64,000 bases of DNA, taken from contig NZ_CP010849.1 in assembly GCF_000931445.1 (NCBI RefSeq), positions 2,790,001 through 2,854,000 of the forward strand, in the 5' to 3' direction. Below, piece after piece: positions 18,569 to 27,173 of this stretch (its first letter is position 1; every line of letters starts with the position of its first letter). The DNA comes from Streptomyces cyaneogriseus subsp. noncyanogenus (GTDB lineage Bacteria; Actinomycetota; Actinomycetes; Streptomycetales; Streptomycetaceae). The position numbers and the translations under genes are program-made. Below the pieces are notes generated by a model that saw only the letters and a list, made by a program, of their open reading frames with translations, made no database searches and had not been told where the DNA came from.

Positions 18569-20007
18569 ATGAGCGAGACCATGACGACCCGGCCGTCGCG
18601 TCTGACGACCGCCTTCGACATACCCCGCGCCCCGGGCCTGACCTGGTACGTCCAGGCCCAGCAGCCCGTCGGCTACGAAGTGTCCCTGACCCGGGGTCTG
18701 CTCAGCCCGGCCAATCCCGCCCTGGCGAAGGCCGTCGGCGCCGACGGCCGCAGCGGCACCCGCGCCCTGGTGGTGGTCGACCGTGTCGTCGACGAGCTGT
18801 ACGGCACGGCGCTGCGCGACTACTTCACCGCGTGGCAGGCCGACGTCACCTGGCTGGTCATGCCGGGCGACGAGGAGACCAAGGCCCTGGAGCAGGTCGT
18901 GGAAGTGACCCGGGCCATGACCGAGATGGGCATCCTGCGCCGCACCGAGCGCGTGGTCGTCGTGGGCGGCGGCGTCCTGATGGACGTGGTCGGCATGGCG
19001 GCCAGCCTCTACCGCCGGGGCGCCCCCTACGTCCGGGTCCCCACCACCCTGGTCGGCCAGGTGGACGCGGGCGTCGGCGTGAAGACCGGGGTCAACCACG
19101 GCACCCACAAGAACCGGCTGGGCACCTACTTCGCCCCCGAGGTCACGCTGATCGACCCGGAGTTCCTGCGGACCGTACCGGCCCGGCACATCGCCAACGG
19201 GCTGGCCGAGATCATCAAGATGGCCCTGATCAAGGACGCGGCCCTGTTCCGGCTCCTGGAGCAGACCGTCGCGGACATCTCCAGCGACACCCTGGCGGAC
19301 TGCGGGGCGGACATGAGCGAGGTGGTCTCCCGGGCCATCGCGGGCATGCTCGACGAGCTGGAGCCCAACCTGTGGGAGAGCGTGCTGGAGCGGTCGGTCG
19401 ACTACGGCCACACCTTCAGCCCCTCGCTGGAGCTGCGCGCCGACCCGCCCCTGCTGCACGGCGAGGCGGTGGCCGTCGACATGGCGGTGTGCGTCGCCCT
19501 CGCCGCGGGCCGCCAGTACCTCATGGAGAGCGAGGCCCACCGGGCGCTGGCGCTGCTCGCCGCCGCCGGACTGCCCCTGACGCACCCCGTGTTCACCGCG
19601 GAACTCCTCCAGGTCGGCGTAATAACTTCGTATAGCATACATTATACGAAGTTATACGACTGCGCGCCGACCCGCCCCTGCTGCACGGCGAGGCGGGGGC
19701 CGTCGACATGGCGGTGTGCGTCGCCCGCGCCGCGGGCCGCCCGTACCTCACGGAGAGCGAGGCCCACCGGGCGCTGGCGCTGATCGCCGCCGCCGGACTG
19801 CCCCTGACGCACCCCGTGTTCACCGCGGAACTCCTCCAGGTCGGGCTGGCCGACGCCGTCAAGCACCGCGACGGCATGCAGCGGCTGCCGCTGACCGACG
19901 GCATCGGCTCCTGCGTGTTCGTCAACGACGTCACGGCGGCCGAGCTCGCCCGCGCGCTGGAGTACGTGCACGCCTACACGGACCGGACGGACGGACCGGG
20001 CCAGTGA
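18569..20007 (+). CDS. 2-epi-5-epi-valiolone synthase (C7 sugar phosphate cyclase), reading frame broken by linker artefact
   Basis: This enzyme cyclises sedoheptulose 7-phosphate to 2-epi-5-epi-valiolone using NAD+ and a divalent metal. The protein has the NAD-binding VVGGGVLMDVVGMAAS, the cyclase signature GVKTGVNHGTHKNRLGTYFA and the three metal ligands: Glu in NGLAEIIKMAL, His in DYGHTFSP and His in LLHGEAVAVD. As given, the frame is broken at 19618 by a linker and a 185-base repeat. Joining 18569-19617 to 19845-20007 restores 403 residues, the normal length for AcbC/ValA-type enzymes, with an uninterrupted frame. The last codons overlap the next gene (GTGA). It is the defining enzyme of the locus. 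Confidence 0.9.
19433..19844 (+). repeat. 185-bp near-identical duplication flanking a linker (assembly artefact)
   Basis: The segment 19433-19617 recurs at 19660-19844 (period 227) with only a handful of mismatches. The 42-base linker lies exactly between the copies. The copies contain the same cyclase codons, and removing 227 bases restores the reading frame. That is the pattern of two overlapping contig ends or a chimeric mate-pair read, not of a real duplication. Confidence 0.88.
19618..19659. other. Single 454 paired-end linker copy (perfect loxP core)
   Basis: This is the same 42-base unit as at 13057-13098, base for base, starting CGTAATAACTTCG and ending GTTATACGA. It interrupts the cyclase coding sequence. 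It should be masked before any analysis. Confidence 0.93.
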
Positions 20008-22211
20008 GCGCCGAGGGCCCGATCACCGTCCTCGACGTGGGCGGGACCCATGTGCGGCACGCGCTGTGGTCACCGCGGGAGGGACTGGGCGAGGTCGTCG
20101 ACACGCCCTCCCCCAGCCTGCTGCGCCACCCGGGGGCCTCCGTCGAGGAGCTGAAGGCGCGGCTGCTGGCCACGATCTGCGACGCCGTGCCCCCCGGGCC
20201 GTCCCCGGTGGCCGGCGTGTCCTTCGGGGCGGCGCTCGACCAGCGCACCGGCACGGTCTACGGTTCGGCGCCGTTGTTCGGATCCGACACCGCCACGCTC
20301 GACCTTCCGGCCGCCCTGCGCGAGCGGCGGCCGGAGGTGGAGTGGCACGTGGTCAACGACGTGACCGCCGCCCTGCTGCACTTCGTCTCCTCGCCGCGGC
20401 GCGGCAGCCTGCGCAAGGTGCTGCTGATGACCATCAGCTCCGGCATCGCCTGCCGCACCGTCGACCTGCGCACCGGCACCATCGCCACGGACGTCTGCGG
20501 ACTCCAGGGCGAGGTCGGGCACCTGCCCGCGGTGGCGGAACTCGCCGGACGCCCCATCGAACTGACATGCGATTGCGGAACGGCGGGCCATGTGGCGGCG
20601 TACGCCTCCGGGCCCGGGCTGCGACGGATGGCCGACGCCCTGCGCGAGCGCGCCGCCGACCGCTGGGCCGCCTCCGAGCTGGGCCGGCGCATGGCGGCGG
20701 GCACCGGGTTCGAGACGGCGCTGGCCGCCGCGCTCGACGCGGAGGACCCGCTGGCGGCCGAACTGCTGGACGCGGCGACGGCTCCCGTCGCCGACGTCCT
20801 GCGCACCGCGGTCTGCCTCGACCCGGAGCTGGACGAACTCGGCCTCACCGGCGGTGTGGCGACCGGCCTCGGCCGCCACTACGAGGCGTCCCTCCACCGG
20901 CACCTGCGCCGCCAGGGCCTCTACCTGACCGGCGAACGCGCCCCCGACTGGCTGACCGGACGCATCACCGTGTGCGCGCCGGGCGAGGCCAACGGGCTGA
21001 TCGGCGCGGGCATCGCCGCCCTGCGGGCCCGGGCCCCCAGGGCCGGGGCACCCCGCGGGGACGGCACCCCGGCCGCCCGGGGGCGGCGCCACCACGCGAT
21101 CGTCCGCGACGCGTCGGGGCTGCTGCACCTCTCCCCGCGGCCCACCCCGCGGCCGGGACCCGGCGAATTGCTCGTCGCCCCGGTGGTGGCGGGCGTGTGC
21201 GGCACCGACCTGCAGATGCTGCGGGGGGTGCGCGACGACGCCGCCCCGGTCCTCGGCCACGAGGGCGTCGCCCGGATCGTGGCCGCCGGCCCCGGCGTCC
21301 GCGACCCGCGGCTCGTCCCGGGCGCCCAGGTCGTCGTCAACCCCACCCACCCCACCGACCCGTCCTTCCTGCTGGGGCACAACACCACGGACGGGCTGTT
21401 GCAGGAGCGCACCCTCATCCCCGCCACGGCGGTGGACGAGGGGCTGGTCCTGCCGCTGCCGGACGTCCCCCCGGGGGTGCTCGGCGCGCTGATCGAACCG
21501 CTCGCCGTGGTCCGTTACGCCTCCCTCGCCCTGTCCGAGCACCGCCCCAGGACCCTCCTGGTGTTCGGTGACGGCACCGTCGGCCACCTGGCCGTGCGCA
21601 CCGCGCGGCGCTGGTACGGACCCGAGGTCCGCACGGTGCACGTCCACCACACCGAGGACGGCCTGGAGTGGAGCGCGCGGGCCCGGCACAGCGCCGACGT
21701 GCGGCTGGGCCGCGCCGGCCTGTCCGTGCGGCGGCTGGCGGAGGCGATCGGCGACGATCCGCTGGCCGTGCTGATCGCCACCCCGGCCCCGGCCACCCTG
21801 CCCTGCCTGGAGCTGGCGCTCGACGCGGCGGAGGGCGTGGACACCGTGGTGGACCTGGTGGGCGGGCTGACCCGGCCGCCCACCAGCACCCGGCTGCCCG
21901 GCGTGGACCTCGCCGCCCTGCGGGCCGCGAACCGGGCGGGGCAGCCGCAGCCGCCGCACATCGGCCGGCTGGGCACGGCGAGCGGGGACAAGGTACGGGT
22001 CCTCGGTCACCGGGGCGTGGCCGGCGAGCACCTGCTGGAGGCCGCGGCCGAACTGTGCCGGGAGCCCGACCGGTACCGGGATCTGGTGACGCACGTGGTG
22101 AGCCTGGCCGGTGCGGTCCCGGTGCTGAACCGGCTCGCGGACACCCGGGACCGGATCGTCTCCGGCCGCCGGCTCGTCAAGCTGGCCGTACGGCCCCAGG
22201 AGCCCTCGTGA
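20004..22211 (+). CDS. Fusion: ROK-family cyclitol kinase + zinc-type alcohol dehydrogenase, 735 aa
   Basis: Residues ~1-340 form a ROK sugar kinase: the phosphate loop VLDVGGTHVRHAL, the catalytic Asp in VVNDVTAAL and the zinc-like CDCGTAGHVAAY. Residues ~370-735 form a medium-chain dehydrogenase: the catalytic-zinc Cys in GVCGTDLQML, His-Glu in LGHEGVARI, and a nucleotide-binding strand LVFGDGTVGHLAVRTAR. The four-Cys structural zinc lobe is absent. In acarbose and validamycin synthesis separate kinases (AcbM, ValC) phosphorylate the C7-cyclitol at O-7 and dehydrogenases act later. Here both activities are in one chain. GTG 20004 overlaps the cyclase stop. Confidence 0.87.
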   Translation: MSAEGPITVLDVGGTHVRHALWSPREGLGEVVDTPSPSLLRHPGASVEELKARLLATICDAVPPGPSPVAGVSFGAALDQRTGTVYGSAPLFGSDTATLDLPAALRERRPEVEWHVVNDVTAALLHFVSSPRRGSLRKVLLMTISSGIACRTVDLRTGTIATDVCGLQGEVGHLPAVAELAGRPIELTCDCGTAGHVAAYASGPGLRRMADALRERAADRWAASELGRRMAAGTGFETALAAALDAEDPLAAELLDAATAPVADVLRTAVCLDPELDELGLTGGVATGLGRHYEASLHRHLRRQGLYLTGERAPDWLTGRITVCAPGEANGLIGAGIAALRARAPRAGAPRGDGTPAARGRRHHAIVRDASGLLHLSPRPTPRPGPGELLVAPVVAGVCGTDLQMLRGVRDDAAPVLGHEGVARIVAAGPGVRDPRLVPGAQVVVNPTHPTDPSFLLGHNTTDGLLQERTLIPATAVDEGLVLPLPDVPPGVLGALIEPLAVVRYASLALSEHRPRTLLVFGDGTVGHLAVRTARRWYGPEVRTVHVHHTEDGLEWSARARHSADVRLGRAGLSVRRLAEAIGDDPLAVLIATPAPATLPCLELALDAAEGVDTVVDLVGGLTRPPTSTRLPGVDLAALRAANRAGQPQPPHIGRLGTASGDKVRVLGHRGVAGEHLLEAAAELCREPDRYRDLVTHVVSLAGAVPVLNRLADTRDRIVSGRRLVKLAVRPQEPS

Positions 22212-23086
22212 CCGCCCCGGGCGTGCCGTCGGCGGCGCTGGCCGACTGGCGGCTGCCCGTACGGGGCGCGGCGGCGGTGGAGCTCGCCCGCCGGCACGGG
22301 GTGCGCGGCCTCCAGTTCGATCTGGGCGGGCCCGGCCGGGGACCGTGGCTGGACGCGCCGGGGCGGCTCGCCCGGCTGGCCCGCGCCGCCCGCGCGGCGC
22401 AGGTCGCGCCGCTCGCGGTCACCGGCAACGTGCTCAACGACATCGGGCTCACCGCGCCCGAGGGCACCCTCGCCGCCGGCCGGGTGCGGGACGTCGTACG
22501 GCGGGTGCTGGACGCGGCCGCCGAGCTGGGGGCGCCGCTGGTCTTCGTCCCCAGCTTCCGGCGCAGCGCGATCGACGGCGAGGGCGCGCTGCGCCGCACC
22601 GCCCGGGTGCTGCGCGCCGCCGCCGCCGGTGCGGCGGACCGCGGGCTCCACCTGGCCAGCGAGAACACCCTCGCGCCCGCGACGGCCCTGCGGCTGGTGG
22701 AGGAGGTGGGCTCGCCCGCCTTCCGGCTGCTGCTGGACACCTACAACCCCCGCGCCGCGGGCCTGGACCCCGCGGCGCTGGTCGCCGCGGCCGGCCCGTG
22801 GCTGGCCGACCAGGTGCACGCCAAGGACGGCCCGGCCGGCACGGACACCACGCCGCTGCTCGGCGACGGGGACGGCGCGGTCGCCGCCACGCTCGACGCG
22901 GTGGCCGCGCACGGCCCGGCGGTGCGGGCGCTGGTGCTGGAGAACGACCACCGCTCGGGCGACCCCGCGCGGCTCGACGCGGACCTCCGCAGGCTTCGCG
23001 CCCTCGCCGAGCGGCTGGGCCGGGGCCGGGCCACGACGACGGCGGTGGCCCTCACGACGGAAACGAAGGGAACGGCAGGGAGATGA
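22208..23086 (+). CDS. Sugar phosphate isomerase/epimerase-like TIM-barrel protein
   Basis: A 292-residue xylose-isomerase-like barrel (AP endonuclease 2 family). Metal-ligand candidates are spread as expected: Glu in HLASENTLAP, Asp in LLLDTYNPRA, His/Lys in DQVHAKDG and Glu in LVLENDHRSG. It probably isomerises or epimerises a cyclitol or its phosphate. GTG 22208 overlaps the preceding stop by four bases and its own stop overlaps the next ATG, so the cyclase, kinase/dehydrogenase, isomerase and phosphatase genes are translated as one coupled unit. Confidence 0.83.
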   Translation: MTAPGVPSAALADWRLPVRGAAAVELARRHGVRGLQFDLGGPGRGPWLDAPGRLARLARAARAAQVAPLAVTGNVLNDIGLTAPEGTLAAGRVRDVVRRVLDAAAELGAPLVFVPSFRRSAIDGEGALRRTARVLRAAAAGAADRGLHLASENTLAPATALRLVEEVGSPAFRLLLDTYNPRAAGLDPAALVAAAGPWLADQVHAKDGPAGTDTTPLLGDGDGAVAATLDAVAAHGPAVRALVLENDHRSGDPARLDADLRRLRALAERLGRGRATTTAVALTTETKGTAGR

Positions 23087-23757
23087 CCATCGTAGTGACG
23101 GCGCAGGCGCTGCTGTTCGACATGGACGGCACCCTCGTCGACTCGTCGGCGGCGGTGGAGCGCACCTGGCGGCGCTTCTGCGCGCGGCACGGGCTCGATC
23201 CGGCCGTCGTCCTGGCCGGCGCCCACGGGCAGCGGACCGCCGAGACGGTGGCCGAGCACGCGCCGCCCGGCACGGACGTGGCGGCCGAGACCGCCTGGCT
23301 GGTCGCCCAGGACATCGCCGACACCCGGGGCACCGTCGCCCTTCCGGGCGCCGCCGAGCTGCTGGGGCAACTGCCCGGGGACCGCTGGGCCCTGGTCACC
23401 TCGGCCGGCCGGGAGCTGGCCGAGCGGCGCATGGCCGCGGCCGGGCTGCCGCTGCCGGAGGTCGTCGTCACCGCCGACGACGTCCGGCGCGGCAAGCCCG
23501 ACCCGGAGGGCTATCTCCGCGCGGCCGCCCGGCTCGGCGTCGACCCCCGGGCGACGGTCGTGTTCGAGGACGCGGAGCTGGGCCTGCGCGCGGGCCGCGC
23601 CGCGGGCGGCTGGACCGTGGTGGTCGGGCCGCACGGGGGCGACGCGGCCGTGGGCCGGCCGCGCATCACGGACTACCGGGACGTCGCCTGCGTCGGCACC
23701 GGCGACGCCCTGCGCCTGACGCTGCCCGTCCGGCTGCCGGCACCGGTGCCGGCCTGA
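23083..23757 (+). CDS. HAD phosphatase (beta-phosphoglucomutase-like)
   Basis: A 224-residue HAD hydrolase with all motifs intact: motif I LLFDMDGTLVDSS (nucleophile Asp), motif II VTSAG, motif III Lys in RRGKPDPEGYL and motif IV FEDAELGLRAG. A helical cap lies between motifs I and II (~residues 20-90). It most likely removes a phosphate from a cyclitol phosphate made by the upstream kinase, as ValO-type phosphatases are thought to do. It overlaps the isomerase gene (ATGA). The contrast with the degenerate HAD-like protein at 9229 is notable. Confidence 0.88.
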   Translation: MTIVVTAQALLFDMDGTLVDSSAAVERTWRRFCARHGLDPAVVLAGAHGQRTAETVAEHAPPGTDVAAETAWLVAQDIADTRGTVALPGAAELLGQLPGDRWALVTSAGRELAERRMAAAGLPLPEVVVTADDVRRGKPDPEGYLRAAARLGVDPRATVVFEDAELGLRAGRAAGGWTVVVGPHGGDAAVGRPRITDYRDVACVGTGDALRLTLPVRLPAPVPA

Positions 23758-23783
23758 CCGCGCCCGCTTCCCACCCGCCTCCC

Positions 23784-23831
23784 GATCCACTCGTCGATCC
23801 ACTCGTCGATCCACTCGTCGATCCACTCCTC
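23784..23831. repeat. Four tandem copies of a 12-bp repeat
   Basis: The unit GATCCACTCGTC is repeated three times exactly, with a fourth copy ending CTC. It is followed to 23873 by degenerate TTCATCCACTCC units. It lies between the phosphatase and serine hydrolase genes. It may simply be slippage-prone spacer DNA; no dyad symmetry is apparent. Confidence 0.8.
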
Positions 23832-23895
23832 TTCCACCCCCATCCGCTCCTTCATCCACTCCTTCATCCACCCTCACCGATCGGAGTGCACCACC

Positions 23896-25098
23896 ATGAC
23901 CACAGCACAGCACGTCGCCGTCCACGGCCATGTGGCCCCCGGGTTCGAGGCCGTGCGCGAGGAGTTCGCGCGCAACTTCACCGAGCGGGACGAGCAGGGG
24001 GCCGCGCTCGCGGTGACCATGGGCGGGGAACTCGTCGTGGACCTGTGGGGCGGCCTGGCCGACCCCACCACCGGCCGGGCCTGGACCGGCGACACGGTCC
24101 AGCTCATCTTCTCCGGCAGCAAGGGCGTCCTCGCCACCGCCCTGCTGCTGCTCGTCGACCGCGGGGACGTGGAGCTGGACGCGCCCGTCGCCCGCTACTG
24201 GCCGGAGTTCGCGGCCAAGGGCAAGGGCGCGATCACCGTGCGGGAGGTGCTGACCTTCACCGCCCGGATGCCCGCGGTCGCCGCGCCGCTCAGCCAGGAC
24301 GACCTCGGCGACCCCGAGGCGATGGCCAAACTCCTCGCCGACCAGGAGCCGGAGGCCGATCCGCGGGCGGAGGGCATCCTGTACGGGCCCTGGGCGACCG
24401 GCTGGATCATCGCGGAGGTGATCCGCCGCGTCGACGGACGCCGCCTGGACCGCTTCTTCGCCGAGGAGGTGGCCCGTCCGCTCGGCATCGACGTCTCCTT
24501 CGGCCTCGCCCCGGAGCAGGAGGACCGGGTCGCCCGCACCGAGTACGGCACCGGCTTCCGCGCCCAGTTCGCGGGCTACTTCACCAGCGACGACCCGCTG
24601 ACCCAGCGGATCTGGCAGAACCCGGTCCCCTTCCCCGAGGACGAGGAGATCTGGAACCGCCCCGGCCGCCGTCTCACCCTCATCCCCGCCGCCAACGTCT
24701 ACGGCTCGGCCCGCGGCTTCGCCAAGCTGTACGGCATCCTCGCCGCCGACGCCGCCCGGCCGGTGGGCGAACCGCACGTGCTGCTGTCGCGCCCGCTCCT
24801 GGACGAGGCCCGCGCGCCCCGGGTCAGCAAGACCGACCAGCTCATCGACGTCCCCATGGTCTACGGGGGCGGCGGCTACCGGCTGCGCACCAACCCGCGC
24901 CCGACCGTCGACGGCGACTCCTTCGGCCACGACGGCGCCGGCGGCTCCGCCAACCAGGCGTGGCCGCGCGCGGCGGCCGGGGTCAGCTACATCATGAACC
25001 GGCTGATCGCGCTCGGCCCCGACGACAAGCGCGCCTCCTCGCTGGTGAAGGCCGTGGCCGGGGCGATGGCCGCGCAGAACATCGGCGGCACCCGGTGA
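23896..25098 (+). CDS. Serine hydrolase of the class C beta-lactamase/esterase family
   Basis: A 400-residue protein with the SxxK catalytic motif in IFSGSKGVLATALLL (~residue 75) and the Tyr motif in ILYGPWATGWII (~157). A late GHDGAGGSANQAWP is in the place of the KTG/HxG box. No signal peptide is present, which fits EstB-type cytosolic esterases or transacylases more than a beta-lactamase. Proteins of this fold can transfer acyl groups (LovD). With an acyl-CoA ligase and a 2-oxoacid dehydrogenase nearby, an esterase or acyltransferase role in the pathway is possible. Its stop overlaps the next GTG. Confidence 0.85.
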   Translation: MTTAQHVAVHGHVAPGFEAVREEFARNFTERDEQGAALAVTMGGELVVDLWGGLADPTTGRAWTGDTVQLIFSGSKGVLATALLLLVDRGDVELDAPVARYWPEFAAKGKGAITVREVLTFTARMPAVAAPLSQDDLGDPEAMAKLLADQEPEADPRAEGILYGPWATGWIIAEVIRRVDGRRLDRFFAEEVARPLGIDVSFGLAPEQEDRVARTEYGTGFRAQFAGYFTSDDPLTQRIWQNPVPFPEDEEIWNRPGRRLTLIPAANVYGSARGFAKLYGILAADAARPVGEPHVLLSRPLLDEARAPRVSKTDQLIDVPMVYGGGGYRLRTNPRPTVDGDSFGHDGAGGSANQAWPRAAAGVSYIMNRLIALGPDDKRASSLVKAVAGAMAAQNIGGTR

Positions 25099-26162
25099 GC
25101 GGCGACGGCATACGGCTGCTCACGCCCGACGGCGAGCGCGTGCCGCACCCCGACTACCCGTCGGACGCCGGGCCGGAGGAACTGCGCGCGCTCTACCGGG
25201 ACATGGCCCTGGCCCGCCGCGTGGACGCCGAGGGGGTCACCCTGCAACGCCAGGGCGAACTGGGCCTGTGGCCCTCCCTGCTCGGCCAGGAGGCGGCGCA
25301 GGTCGGTTCGGTACGCGCGCTGCGCGAGGGCGACCGGGTCTTCCCGAGCTACCGCGAACACGCCGTCGCGCTGGGCCGCGGGGTCGATCCGCTGGCCCTC
25401 ATGCGGCTGTTCCGCGGGGTCGACCACGGGGCCTGGGACCCGGAGGCGCACGACTTCCACCTGTACACGCTGGTCATCGGCTCCCAGACGCTGCACGCCA
25501 CCGGTTACGCCTGCGGGATGGCCAAGGACGGCGCGGACGCGGCGGTCATCGTCTACTTCGGCGACGGCGCGACCAGCCAGGGCGACGTGTCGGAGGCGTT
25601 CAACTTCGCCGCCGTGTGGGACGCCCCGGTCGTGTTCTTCTGCCAGAACAACCAGTGGGCGATCTCCGAGCCCAACGAGCGCCAGACCCGCGTCCCGCTG
25701 CACCAGCGGGCCCAGGGCTTCGGCTTCCCCGGGGTGCGGGTGGACGGCAACGACGTGCTCGCCGTGCAGGCGGTCACCCGGGCCGCCCTCGACCACGCGC
25801 GTTCGGGCCGCGGACCGTTCCTGATCGAGGCGTTCACCTACCGGATGGGCGCCCACACCACCTCGGACGACCCCTCCCGGTACCGGGACGCGGCCGAGGT
25901 GGAGAGCTGGCGGGCCAAGGACCCGCTGCTGCGGCTGGAGCGCCTGCTGCGCCGCGAGGGCGCGGCCGACGACGCCTTCTTCGCCGAGGTGGCGGTGGCC
26001 GGCGAGGCGCTGGCCGCCCGGGTCCGGGAGGGCGTGCGCGCCATGGCCTCCCCCGCCCCCGAGGAGATGTTCGACCACGTCTACGCGGAGGCCCACACGG
26101 GGGTGGACCGCGAACGCGCCGCGTTCGCGGCCTACCAGGCGGCCTTCGCCGAGGAGGGCTGA
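25095..26162 (+). CDS. 2-oxoacid dehydrogenase E1 alpha subunit (PDH-like)
   Basis: A 355-residue thiamine-diphosphate decarboxylase subunit. The ThDP motif begins YFGDGATSQGDVSEAFNFAA and ends in CQNNQWAIS, at ~residues 152-190. The phosphorylation-loop region RMGAHTTSDDPSRYRD follows. With the next two genes it forms the E1 and E2 parts of a complex that oxidatively decarboxylates pyruvate or a branched 2-oxoacid to acyl-CoA. GTG 25095 overlaps the previous stop by four bases, so it is coupled to the serine hydrolase. Its linkage to a cyclitol locus is unusual and suggests a dedicated acyl-CoA supply. Confidence 0.92.
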   Translation: MSGDGIRLLTPDGERVPHPDYPSDAGPEELRALYRDMALARRVDAEGVTLQRQGELGLWPSLLGQEAAQVGSVRALREGDRVFPSYREHAVALGRGVDPLALMRLFRGVDHGAWDPEAHDFHLYTLVIGSQTLHATGYACGMAKDGADAAVIVYFGDGATSQGDVSEAFNFAAVWDAPVVFFCQNNQWAISEPNERQTRVPLHQRAQGFGFPGVRVDGNDVLAVQAVTRAALDHARSGRGPFLIEAFTYRMGAHTTSDDPSRYRDAAEVESWRAKDPLLRLERLLRREGAADDAFFAEVAVAGEALAARVREGVRAMASPAPEEMFDHVYAEAHTGVDRERAAFAAYQAAFAEEG

Positions 26163-26165
26163 GCC

Positions 26166-27158
26166 ATGGCGGCGACCCGTATGACCCTGGTGGCGGCCCT
26201 CAACGAGGCGCTGCGGTCGGTCCTGGCGGACGACCCCAGGACGCTCGTCATGGGTGAGGACGTCGGCCGGCTCGGCGGGGTGTTCCGGGTGACCGACGGA
26301 CTGCAGAAGGACTTCGGCGAGGGCCGCGTGATCGACACGCCGCTGGCCGAGTCCGGCATCGTCGGCACGGCGATCGGCCTGGCGCTGCGCGGCTACCGGC
26401 CGATCGTGGAGATCCAGTTCGACGGCTTCGTCTTCCCCGGGTACGACCAGATCGTCACCCAGCTCGCGAAGATGCACGCCCGCTCGCGGGGCCGGGTCCG
26501 GCTGCCCGTCGTGATCCGCATCCCCTACGGCGGCGGGATCGGCGCCGTGGAGCACCACTCGGAGTCGCCCGAGGCGCTGTTCGCGCATGTGGCGGGCGTG
26601 CGCGTGATGTCACCGGCGACGCCCGGCGACGCGTACTGGATGCTCCGGGAGGCGGTGCGCTGCGACGACCCGGTGATCTTCTTCGAGCCCAAGCGGCGCT
26701 ACTACGACAAGGGCGAGGTCGACGTCGACCCGGCCGCCGGCGAGCGGCAGCCGCCCGCGCACACCGCCCGCGTGGTGCGGCCGGGCAGCGACCTCACCCT
26801 CGCCGCCTACGGGCCGATGGTGCGCACCTGCCTCGACGCGGCCGGGGTGGCCGCGGAGGAGGGCCGCGACCTGGAGGTCGTCGACCTGCGGTCGATCTCG
26901 CCGGTCGACTTCGACACCGTGGAGCGCTCGGTGCGCCGCACCGGGCGGCTCGTGGTCGCCCACGAGGCGCCGGTCTTCTTCGGCGCGGGCGCGGAGATCG
27001 CGGCCCATGTCGCCGAGCACTGCTTCTACCACCTGTCGGCGCCCGTCCTGCGGGTCGGCGCCTACCACACGCCCTATCCGCCCTCCCGGCTGGAGGAGGA
27101 GTACCTCCCCGGGATCGACCGCGTGCTCGACGCGGTCGACCAGGCGCTGGCCCACTGA
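26166..27158 (+). CDS. 2-oxoacid dehydrogenase E1 beta subunit
   Basis: The 330-residue partner of the E1 alpha subunit, starting three bases after its stop codon. Typical E1 beta features are MGEDVGRLGGVFRVTDGLQ, DTPLAESGIVGTAIGLAL, a Glu in VEIQFDGFVFPGYDQI, and SPATPGDAYWMLREAV near the alpha/beta interface. The C-terminal transketolase domain includes EVVDLRSISPVD. It forms the alpha2beta2 tetramer that reduces the lipoyl group of E2. Confidence 0.93.
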   Translation: MAATRMTLVAALNEALRSVLADDPRTLVMGEDVGRLGGVFRVTDGLQKDFGEGRVIDTPLAESGIVGTAIGLALRGYRPIVEIQFDGFVFPGYDQIVTQLAKMHARSRGRVRLPVVIRIPYGGGIGAVEHHSESPEALFAHVAGVRVMSPATPGDAYWMLREAVRCDDPVIFFEPKRRYYDKGEVDVDPAAGERQPPAHTARVVRPGSDLTLAAYGPMVRTCLDAAGVAAEEGRDLEVVDLRSISPVDFDTVERSVRRTGRLVVAHEAPVFFGAGAEIAAHVAEHCFYHLSAPVLRVGAYHTPYPPSRLEEEYLPGIDRVLDAVDQALAH

Positions 27159-27173
27159 GGAGCTCTGCTGACG

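Noticed and set aside
19618..19659. loxP scar from deliberate strain engineering
   Set aside because: The match extends beyond loxP into linker-specific flanks, and the adjacent duplication and the distant ten-copy array fit read chimerism, not a designed scar.
23673..23867. Minus-strand ORF with WIDEWIDE repeats
   Set aside because: It arises from the 12-bp spacer repeats, extends into the phosphatase gene and lacks a ribosome-binding site.
23896..25098. Secreted beta-lactamase resistance gene
   Set aside because: No signal peptide is present and the motifs fit EstB/LovD-like esterases better.
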